This document shows positions 1 through 5,338 of a stretch of DNA of 5,338 bases, in pieces; position 1 is the first letter of the stretch; each line of letters begins with the position of its first letter. The DNA is taken from the NCBI GenBank assembly GCA_903907885.1, contig CAIVPY010000643.1, forward strand, positions 1 to 5,338, in the 5' to 3' direction. The notes beneath the pieces were generated by a model, which was not told the origin of the DNA, made no database searches, and saw only the letters and a program-made list of their open reading frames with translations. This DNA is from an uncultured Bacteroidota bacterium (GTDB taxonomy: Bacteria; Bacteroidota; Bacteroidia; UKL13-3). The position numbers and the translations under genes were made by a program.

Positions 1-14
1 ATTAAAAACGTATT

Positions 15-584
15 TTACATACCTATTTCGTTACATAGAAATGAGAAAATATCATCAATATTTCCGAGACCATTTATCCCCTTAAATTTTAATTGAGATT
101 GATAATACTCTTTAACAGGTAGTGTTTTTGCATTATATTCATCAATACGTTTTTGAATAACTTCTGGGTTCATATCGTCTGCTCTTCCACTATCTGCTCC
201 TCTAAGCAAAAGTCGTTTTCTTAATTCATCTTCTTCCACTTCAAGTGCTAACATCAATGTAATCGAAGTGTTTTTTGTAGCCAATAAAGCATCTAATGCT
301 TCAGCTTGTGCTGAAGTGCGAGGAAATCCATCAAAAATAAAGCCCTTTGGTTGTTTGTAATTATCTAATTCAGCAGCCAACATATTTATGGTAACTTCAT
401 CAGGTACTAATTTACCATTGTCCATAAAACTTTTGGCCAATACACCCAACTCTGTTTCATTTTTGATATTTGCCCTGAATATGTCGCCTGTAGACAAATG
501 AACTAAGTTATATTTTTCGATTAACTTAGCACTTTGTGTGCCTTTGCCTGCGCCTGGAGGGCCAAATAATACAATGTTTAACAT
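15..584 (-). CDS. adk: Adenylate kinase, short form without zinc/LID insertion
   Basis: A 189-residue cytosolic enzyme that catalyses ATP + AMP to 2 ADP and sets the adenylate balance. The P-loop GPPGAGKGT is at 8-16 with Lys14. STGDIFR (31-37) and DGFPRT (85-90) are the AMP-site motifs, and the arginines of RLLLRG (124-129), SGRADD (132-137) and KRIDEY (145-150) are the expected phosphate-contacting residues. Between RLLLRG and KRIDEY there are only some fifteen residues, so the long LID with its four-Cys zinc site, found in many bacterial Adks, is absent. This short form is usual in Bacteroidota and makes the protein about 25 residues shorter than E. coli Adk. The C-terminal segment (INGLGNIDDIF, 170-180) also fits Bacteroidota members. 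The start is the ATG at 582-584 behind an AAGGA site. The TAA stop is at 15-17, and the 14 bases after it are too few to judge a terminator or the next gene. Confidence 0.97.
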   Translation of the reverse strand: MLNIVLFGPPGAGKGTQSAKLIEKYNLVHLSTGDIFRANIKNETELGVLAKSFMDNGKLVPDEVTINMLAAELDNYKQPKGFIFDGFPRTSAQAEALDALLATKNTSITLMLALEVEEDELRKRLLLRGADSGRADDMNPEVIQKRIDEYNAKTLPVKEYYQSQLKFKGINGLGNIDDIFSFLCNEIGM

Positions 585-592
585 GATTTAAT

Positions 593-597
593 TCCTT
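593..597 (-). promoter_or_regulatory. Ribosome binding site of adk (AAGGA)
   Basis: On the minus strand AAGGA sits eight bases before the adk ATG (582-584). It is the one recognisable Shine-Dalgarno-like site in front of a gene in this window; the starts of surE, hpt and the flippase-like gene have none. It supports the chosen adk start and suggests that adk is translated independently of hpt. Confidence 0.5.
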
Positions 598-606
598 ATA
601 TATGTG

Positions 607-623
607 TTGGCGAATAACGCCAA
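607..623. repeat. Perfect inverted repeat TTGGCG-N5-CGCCAA between hpt and adk
   Basis: The arms at 607-612 and 618-623 are exact reverse complements with a five-base loop (aataa on the plus strand), so the transcript toward adk can form a six-pair stem with four G-C pairs. It lies 22 bases before the adk ATG. On the coding strand no T-run follows, so it is not a standard intrinsic terminator for hpt. It could be an mRNA hairpin that sets expression or stability of adk, or a dyad operator for a DNA-binding protein. A 10-base palindrome, AAATTAATTT, overlaps its edge at 622-631. Confidence 0.55.
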
Positions 624-662
624 ATTAATTTATTTTACCAATAAGATTATTGATGATTTGTG

Positions 663-1199
663 TTATATTTCAGCATAAATATGTCTTAAATTTCTTCCAT
701 AACCATCATAATCTAAACCATATCCTACAAGAAATTTATTTTCAACTTCAAAGCCAATATACTTTGGATTTATTTTTACCTGAAGTGCTTTGGGTTTTAG
801 TAATAGTGAACAAACATTAATGTTTGCTGGGTGTTTTTCTTTTAAAGAATTTATGATAAAATCTATGGTAAGACCTGTGTCGATAATATCCTCAATAATA
901 ATAACATTTTCGTTTTCAATATTTGTTTTTAACCCTATTAATTGGTTTATGTTGCCAATACTTTGCGTTCCAACATAACTTGAAGCTTTAATAAATTCTA
1001 TTCGACAGTTTACATTGCTAATGCGTTTAAACAAGTCAGAAGCAAACATGAAGGAACCGTTAAGTATAGCTATAAAAAGTATAGATTTTCCTAAATAATC
1101 TGAATTTATTTGTTCAGTAAGTACATCTATTCTTTTTGATATTTCATCTTCTTTGATAAAAATTTCAAATTCGCGGTCTAGTATTTTTATTTGATTCAT
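663..1199 (-). CDS. hpt: Hypoxanthine phosphoribosyltransferase
   Basis: A 178-residue purine-salvage enzyme that joins hypoxanthine (and usually guanine) to PRPP to give IMP or GMP plus pyrophosphate, in the cytosol. The PRPP-binding signature VIIIEDIIDTGLT is at 99-111, with the acidic pair Glu103/Asp104 and the presumed catalytic base Asp107. LNGSFMFASDL (46-56) corresponds to the pyrophosphate-binding loop, and SSY (73-75) to the flexible loop that closes over the active site. Lys135 in LLLKP matches the purine-contacting lysine, and FLVGYGLDYDGYGRNL (156-171) matches the C-terminal base-binding and metal-binding segment (Asp163, Arg169). Length and motifs are normal and nothing is missing. 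The ATG at 1197-1199 follows the small membrane gene by seven bases (atattat) with no Shine-Dalgarno, so it depends on the upstream transcript. It is followed by adk after 78 bases, a pairing I recall from other Bacteroidota genomes. Confidence 0.96.
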   Translation of the reverse strand: MNQIKILDREFEIFIKEDEISKRIDVLTEQINSDYLGKSILFIAILNGSFMFASDLFKRISNVNCRIEFIKASSYVGTQSIGNINQLIGLKTNIENENVIIIEDIIDTGLTIDFIINSLKEKHPANINVCSLLLKPKALQVKINPKYIGFEVENKFLVGYGLDYDGYGRNLRHIYAEI

Positions 1200-1206
1200 A
1201 TAATAT

Positions 1207-1500
1207 TTAGTAAAAAAACTTCAATATTACAATTGCTAAACCATAAATGAAGGTAGAAAATATAACCCCTCTAGCACTATAATATTTCTCAAAATGTATG
1301 AAAAGATAAAATACGCCTAAATTTATCACAACACATAAACTCAACAATGGTGAGAGCATTTTTTCTTTAACAGCCAATTCTAAAAAACTTGACATGTCTT
1401 GTAAAGAATAGTTTGTTAAATAAAAAAGTAAAATTCCAATACTTGGTGCTATCAATCCAAACAATGAACCTAGCCAAAATTTATCTAATCTATTGTTCAT
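1207..1500 (-). CDS. Small three-helix membrane protein, function unknown
   Basis: A 97-residue hydrophobic protein with three likely membrane helices (about 8-28, 48-69, 76-95). Between helices 1 and 2 lies a mixed polar segment (about 30-47), and between helices 2 and 3 a short charged loop, HFEKYYSARG (69-78). The ARG followed by an F-x-YG pattern (77-87) recalls small unnamed membrane proteins found next to surE in other Bacteroidota genomes; that is recollection, not a search. Its ATG lies inside the surE coding sequence in another frame, with an 11-base overlap (1490-1500), so translation is probably coupled to surE. The stop is seven bases before the hpt start. No catalytic residues or named domain were recognised. 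The tight packing between two metabolic genes and the clear helix pattern argue that it is a real gene. Confidence 0.85.
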   Translation of the reverse strand: MNNRLDKFWLGSLFGLIAPSIGILLFYLTNYSLQDMSSFLELAVKEKMLSPLLSLCVVINLGVFYLFIHFEKYYSARGVIFSTFIYGLAIVILKFFY

Positions 1501-2269
1501 GATTATAGTTCCATGTATTTAAATATGAAATGGCATGATGCGCAGTTAAATCAAACTGAACTGGAACTACCGACACATAATTGTTTGCCAAAGCCCATTC
1601 ATCAGTATCGTCTCCCTTATCATGATTTACAAATTTTCCAGTTAACCAATAATATTTTCTGTTATTTGGGTCAAGTCTTTCATTAAATTCTTCTTGCCAT
1701 TTTGCATTGGCTTGTCGGCACACTTTATAGCCTTGTAAGTTGGCTTCTAGTATCTTAGGTACATTCACATTTAACAAAACACCTTTTGGTAAGCCGTTTA
1801 ATAAAATATTTTCTGCCATTTTTGTAGCTACTTTTTTTGCTAGGCTAAAATCAGCATCGTAAGAAAAATCGCAAAGTGAAAAACCTACTGAAGGTATCCC
1901 TTCAATGGCCCCTTCAACAGCTGCACTCATTGTGCCACTATATATGACATTAATAGAAGAGTTAGAACCATGATTGATTCCAGACACTAATAAGTCGGGC
2001 TTACGATGAAAAACTTTATCTACCGCAAGCTTCACACAATCAGCTGGGGTGCCACTACATTGATAGGAAGCTATATCTCCATACAAATTGGTTTTTTCTA
2101 ATCGCAAAGGTCGGCTAATTGTTACAGCATGTCCCATAGCACTTTGAGGGCTATCAGGTGCTACAACTATTACTTCCCCTAAGTGTTTAATGGCTTCTAC
2201 TAGCGTTCTAATGCCAGGGGCAGTAATACCATCATCATTTGAAACTAATATTAAAGGTCTATCGCTCAT
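1490..2269 (-). CDS. surE: 5'/3'-nucleotidase SurE
   Basis: A 259-residue cytosolic SurE-family phosphatase, full length for the family. SurE removes phosphate from nucleoside 5'- and 3'-monophosphates using a divalent metal, and some members also cleave short polyphosphate. The acidic metal motif SNDDG is at 10-14 (Asp12, Asp13). The other expected metal ligands are Ser43 in the PQSAMGHAVT loop (41-50) and Asn99 in SGINHGSN (96-103). The conserved CSGTPADCV (71-79) and YSGTMSAAVEG (110-120) segments are intact. The ATG at 2267-2269 puts the metal motif ten residues in, as in relatives, and an in-frame TGA sits about 11 codons upstream, with no ATG between. There is no Shine-Dalgarno (ggcacccc before ATG). 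Its 3' end overlaps the start of the small membrane protein by 11 bases. The family name 'stationary-phase survival' comes from E. coli; that role is not shown for this organism. Confidence 0.97.
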   Translation of the reverse strand: MSDRPLILVSNDDGITAPGIRTLVEAIKHLGEVIVVAPDSPQSAMGHAVTISRPLRLEKTNLYGDIASYQCSGTPADCVKLAVDKVFHRKPDLLVSGINHGSNSSINVIYSGTMSAAVEGAIEGIPSVGFSLCDFSYDADFSLAKKVATKMAENILLNGLPKGVLLNVNVPKILEANLQGYKVCRQANAKWQEEFNERLDPNNRKYYWLTGKFVNHDKGDDTDEWALANNYVSVVPVQFDLTAHHAISYLNTWNYNHEQ

Positions 2270-2367
2270 GGGGTGCCAAATGTAGTTTTTTAGATTTATT
2301 TTTCATTCTATTTTAGTTTGATTGTATTTAGTTTATTTACTTGGTGTGATTTTTTTATGAAACAATT
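2270..2367 (-). other. 98-base A-rich gap between the flippase-like gene and surE
   Basis: No gene or convincing hairpin terminator was found here. On the coding (minus) strand the 60 bases from 2340 to 2281 contain 38 A, 12 T, 7 C and 3 G, a strong A bias that resembles the A-rich upstream zones of Bacteroidota promoters and translation starts. The gap also holds the -7 candidate listed separately. It is the most likely place in the window for a new promoter, driving surE and the genes after it. Confidence 0.5.
2277..2284 (-). promoter_or_regulatory. Candidate Bacteroidota -7 promoter element TACATTTG ahead of surE
   Basis: Read on the minus strand, these eight bases match the Bacteroidota -7 consensus TAnnTTTG exactly. 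No TTG was found at the expected -33 distance; that stretch is nearly pure A-rich sequence. The element ends only seven bases before the surE ATG, so transcription would begin at or a few bases before the start codon and give a leaderless mRNA. The match is short, so chance occurrence is a real possibility. Confidence 0.3.
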
Positions 2368-3336
2368 CTATTTTAACGAATCTTTACTTTTGATAAAAAA
2401 AGCTATATATGCCACAATGCCAATTATAAATGTAAATATTGTTTGAAATCCGTGTATAATAATTGCAAGTGCATTGGCTGTGATACTGGAAACTCCTAAA
2501 TAAATTAAAGCCTGAGAAACACCATAATGATAAGCCCCTGCAGAGCCAGCTTGTAGTGGAATTGATCGAGCAAAAGTGCCAACTAACATTACCTGAAATG
2601 CCATATAATAACTTAAAGATGATGATTCAATGAAAGTAAAAAACCATAGGTATGTCATTAAATAATAGCAGCACCAAATACAAAGGGTATAAAGTGAAAA
2701 AAGAAATAAATTTTTGATTTTTGCAAGTTGAACAATAGCAATCCAAAGCACACTGAACCAACTTTTAATTTTGTTTTCAGTTTTGAAAATTATGTATATG
2801 ATAAGAATTGAAATAATAGCTATCATAATTATTAGTAAAACAATTTGTTGCGTTGAAATAATTTTAAAATCTATAAAAGAATTTAATAGCGAAGAGTGAT
2901 GAAAATACTCCAAAATAATAGCGGTAATGGTTATAATAAATAATGCTATAATATCGATTGTTCTTTCGAAAATTACAGTTGATAGGCTAAGATTGATAGG
3001 AGTTTGGTTTAGTTTCTTTAACACCAAACATCTTGTAATTTCACCCATACGAGGGATAGCAAAATTAACCAAATAAGCCAAACACAAAGAAATGGTTAAA
3101 TTTCCCTTTGAAATGTCTTGGTTAATTTGATTGTATAATAGACTCCATCTTAGTACTCTGAAAAAATAAACTACCAATGAAATAAATAAAACAGGAATAA
3201 CAAGCCAATAATTACCAATAGCTATGGTATTTGAAACTTGTTTTAATTGAAGTTTATGTAAAGTGAGATAAAGTAATGAAATGCCTATAAACAGCAGAAA
3301 GATGTATTGTAAATATTTATATATTTTTTTGTTCAC
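2368..3336 (-). CDS. Flippase-like / lysylphosphatidylglycerol synthase TM-region family membrane protein (UPF0104, YbhN-type)
   Basis: A 322-residue inner-membrane protein with about seven or eight predicted helices (roughly 9-27, 44-62, 82-98, 119-142, 164-184, 207-232, 243-262, 284-315). Family motifs are present in order: RVLRW (60-64) after the second helix, AIPRMGEITR (93-102), the ERTID signature (124-128), and a Gly-rich stretch IPLQAGSAGAYHYGV (259-273), followed by HGFQT (295-299). This is the membrane half of MprF-like proteins without the aminoacyl-transferase domain, so it should not make lysyl-PG itself. Stand-alone members are annotated as putative lipid flippases, but the substrate here is unknown. 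The length is normal for the family. The start is GTG (3334-3336); no in-frame ATG is available near it, and the N-terminus (basic, then helix) matches relatives. No Shine-Dalgarno is seen. It follows the propeller gene by 14 bases and is followed by a 98-base gap before surE, so it probably ends its transcription unit or reads through. Confidence 0.9.
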   Translation of the reverse strand: MNKKIYKYLQYIFLLFIGISLLYLTLHKLQLKQVSNTIAIGNYWLVIPVLFISLVVYFFRVLRWSLLYNQINQDISKGNLTISLCLAYLVNFAIPRMGEITRCLVLKKLNQTPINLSLSTVIFERTIDIIALFIITITAIILEYFHHSSLLNSFIDFKIISTQQIVLLIIMIAIISILIIYIIFKTENKIKSWFSVLWIAIVQLAKIKNLFLFSLYTLCIWCCYYLMTYLWFFTFIESSSLSYYMAFQVMLVGTFARSIPLQAGSAGAYHYGVSQALIYLGVSSITANALAIIIHGFQTIFTFIIGIVAYIAFFIKSKDSLK

Positions 3337-3350
3337 AGGAAAACTAAATT

Positions 3351-5338
3351 TTATTTTAATCGATAAATAAACAACTTATTTTCATTACTTCCTGAGGCCA
3401 AGTATATGTCTTCATCGCCAAATAAATTACCTAAACCGAAATGCTTGCAGCCAATAAATTTAAAAGAAGAATGTGGTTTGTTATTTTTTTCAGTTAATAT
3501 TAATTCACAATTCATAGAAGACAAATAAACATAAACTTCCTTACCTCCTAAATTAATAATTTCTGGAAAATTTGTACTTGAACTATCGCTCCATACATAT
3601 GACAGATTAGATTGAAGTTTATTATCAAAAATTTCATATCCTACATTGGTTCTTATTACAATTTTCACTTGACCAATGTTCTGATTAATTAATAAATCAA
3701 AATAAGTATTGGGCTTAATTATGTATTTCGTTTGTTGTTTAATTGTGCCATTTGAAACAATGTCGCAAATAAGTAAAGTATTACTAGAATCTAAGCAAAA
3801 GAATCTAATAGTACCTGTGTCAGTTTGTATATGGTTTACGAATTTATACTTTAACGTGCTATCTAATTTAATACTATTAATTGCTTTACCATTGTTTAAG
3901 TAAAATCCTAAAATTCCATTTTCATTTAAATTATATACCAAATGCTCATTGGCTAATGTAAATCCATGAATCGGCTGAATGGAATTAGGCCAAATTTCTT
4001 TAGGATTAAAACCTGCTTGAAGCATACCTTTACTATCGTATTGCCATATTTTATAATATTTTCCGGCAATAAAAATTTGGTAAGAACGGTCTGAATTAAA
4101 ATCAAATAAACTTAAAGGGTAATTTGTAGCAGCAGGTATCCAAATAGGATAGTTTTGAAGATTCTTACCATTTGCATCAAGTAGATATATTTGGTTAGAA
4201 GTATTAAACAAATATTGCGTTGTACCATTATTGAAAATATCTAATTGAGATATACCGCTTACCATTTTTGAGTTTATTTTTTCTTTCCATAATTGTTTCC
4301 CCTCCTTATCAAAACAATAAAGTGAATTGTTTGCATCTTGCACTATAACAACCTGTTCATTAGTGTTTGAATTATTAACTATATATGGCTTAGTTATAAT
4401 AGTGGTATCGATGCTGGCTTCCCAAACCAACTCAGTTACATTGTTTTCAGATTTGTTAAACTGAACAAGTAATTGGGTTGAAAATGTTTTTTCGCTTTGA
4501 TGAGTAAATTGCATAGCAAAAATTTCAGCCTTTTTATAATAACCTTTGTTTATGCTAACTGAACTTATAAATGAAGAGTTAGCGAAATTATTCACTAAGT
4601 TCAAGGTGTTTTTATTAATAACCATTAACTCTATTGAGTTTTGATTTGATAGTAATGACTTGGCATCTTTATAGGATTCTAAGCTTTGAAGTGTGTTAGA
4701 TTCAACAAGTTTTTCTAAATAGTGATTTAAAACATACGTATTTGATGCGAAAATTACCAAACCATTGTAGATGCAATAATATTTAATATTCAATTTCTCG
4801 AAGCCAGCGCAATAAAATTTCAATGCATTCCCGATGGGGAAAAAGTTGAATTTACTAGAGGCTTGCTGAGATGAGTCTAATGTGTCGTTGTTACTAAATT
4901 TTATTTTAGCCTCAATAAATTTTGCAGCATTAATAAATTCATTAAGGTTTTGAGGAGAAAACACTCCAATCCATGAGCTATCAAAGCTCATTCCATTGGC
5001 ATTTATATTTGCAAGAATATAATTGTTTCCTAGGCTTGGTACAAGTCCCTGATTGAATTTTATGTTTAAATTTTGCTCAATACTATCATTATATTTGGTA
5101 TAATTATTTAATTGATTTTCTGAAATATAATATTCAACTAAGTTTTTTTGATATTTTACTTTATTAGAAATATTTTGAGAAAAGTAAAAATTAGTAGTTT
5201 GTGGTAACTTGTCTGTAATATTTTGGCTGCTAGGAATTTGTTCAGAGAAAATATCAATAAATTGAAAAATGGAGTCATCTGTTATACTTGCCCCATTAAC
5301 TATTAGGCTATTATCATTTATTTGCAAATTACCACCTG
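3351..5338 (-). CDS. Large protein with C-terminal beta-propeller (PQQ/WD40-like) and DUF3352-like N-terminal part; 5' end beyond window
   Basis: The reading frame is open to the right edge of the window, so the gene is probably cut at its N-terminus. The only in-frame start visible is a TTG at 5325-5327, with no signal peptide after it and no credible ribosome site before it. Residue numbers below count from that TTG (658 codons). Residues 1-300 look like the long N-terminal region of large Bacteroidota proteins often labelled DUF3352 or hypothetical, recognised from memory of the general pattern. From about 300 the protein turns into repeated beta-rich units typical of a propeller: QDANNSLYCFDKEGKQLWKE (330-349), NTSNQIYLLDANGK (375-388), FDFNSDRSYQIFIAG (408-422) and a closing unit near 633-657. 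Each reads as a strand, an 'x-LYCFD/IYLLD' strand, a Gly turn, then the next strand. No catalytic motif was seen. It is rich in Asn and Ser, as exported proteins of AT-rich Bacteroidota often are. Its stop lies 14 bases before the flippase-like gene, suggesting one transcript. The exact family and the function are unproven. Confidence 0.72.
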   Translation of the reverse strand, partial: GGNLQINDNSLIVNGASITDDSIFQFIDIFSEQIPSSQNITDKLPQTTNFYFSQNISNKVKYQKNLVEYYISENQLNNYTKYNDSIEQNLNIKFNQGLVPSLGNNYILANINANGMSFDSSWIGVFSPQNLNEFINAAKFIEAKIKFSNNDTLDSSQQASSKFNFFPIGNALKFYCAGFEKLNIKYYCIYNGLVIFASNTYVLNHYLEKLVESNTLQSLESYKDAKSLLSNQNSIELMVINKNTLNLVNNFANSSFISSVSINKGYYKKAEIFAMQFTHQSEKTFSTQLLVQFNKSENNVTELVWEASIDTTIITKPYIVNNSNTNEQVVIVQDANNSLYCFDKEGKQLWKEKINSKMVSGISQLDIFNNGTTQYLFNTSNQIYLLDANGKNLQNYPIWIPAATNYPLSLFDFNSDRSYQIFIAGKYYKIWQYDSKGMLQAGFNPKEIWPNSIQPIHGFTLANEHLVYNLNENGILGFYLNNGKAINSIKLDSTLKYKFVNHIQTDTGTIRFFCLDSSNTLLICDIVSNGTIKQQTKYIIKPNTYFDLLINQNIGQVKIVIRTNVGYEIFDNKLQSNLSYVWSDSSSTNFPEIINLGGKEVYVYLSSMNCELILTEKNNKPHSSFKFIGCKHFGLGNLFGDEDIYLASGSNENKLFIYRLK

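Noticed and set aside
621..628. TTAATTTG on the minus strand as a -7 promoter element for adk
   Set aside because: Seven of eight matches to TAnnTTTG, but the nearest upstream TTG is only ten bases away instead of about 19-21, and the site overlaps the inverted repeat; too weak to call.
607..640. Plus-strand hairpin followed by T-rich sequence as an intrinsic terminator
   Set aside because: No plus-strand gene is present upstream that would need termination, and the T-rich stretch is broken by A residues; in the direction of the real genes no T-run follows.
790..978. Plus-strand open frame of 62 codons
   Set aside because: Lies wholly inside hpt on the opposite strand, has no recognisable domain, and hpt is intact with all motifs; it is a shadow frame.
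3709..3903. Plus-strand open frame of 64 codons
   Set aside because: Lies inside the propeller gene on the opposite strand; its hydrophobic look comes from the AT-rich complement of Asn/Lys-rich coding sequence.
5325..5327. TTG as the true start of the propeller gene
   Set aside because: The frame stays open upstream to the window edge, no signal peptide or ribosome site is present, and the residues after it read like the interior of a longer protein.

Overview
The window comes from an AT-rich bacterial genome, most likely a member of the Bacteroidota. The evidence is the short (LID-less) adenylate kinase of Bacteroidota type, the SurE–small membrane protein pairing, a flippase-like membrane protein with Bacteroidota-style motifs, the lack of good Shine-Dalgarno sequences in front of most genes, and a heavy A bias on the coding strand in gaps. 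Genus or family cannot be fixed from the sequence.

All six genes lie on the minus strand and are tightly packed, so transcription runs from the right edge of the window to the left. In that order they are: a large beta-propeller-like protein cut by the right edge (3351-5338); a polytopic flippase-like (LPG synthase TM / YbhN-type) protein with a GTG start (2368-3336); a 98-base gap; SurE 5'/3'-nucleotidase (1490-2269); a 97-residue three-helix membrane protein that overlaps surE by 11 bases (1207-1500); hypoxanthine phosphoribosyltransferase (663-1199); a 78-base gap containing a clean hairpin; and adenylate kinase (15-584), which ends 14 bases before the left edge.

Two groups can be seen. 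The right group (propeller plus flippase-like protein, 14 bases apart) looks like a cell-envelope pair of unknown job. The left group (surE, small membrane protein, hpt, adk) is centred on nucleotide turnover: SurE removes phosphate from nucleoside monophosphates, Hpt rebuilds IMP/GMP from free bases and PRPP, and Adk balances AMP, ADP and ATP. The only real gaps are 2270-2367 and 585-662. The first holds a TAnnTTTG-type -7 candidate placed almost on the surE start codon; the second holds the perfect inverted repeat TTGGCG-N5-CGCCAA ahead of adk. No RNA gene, insertion sequence, CRISPR array or phage element was seen. This is mostly ordinary core-genome sequence; the least understood parts are the propeller protein, the small membrane protein and the two gap signals.
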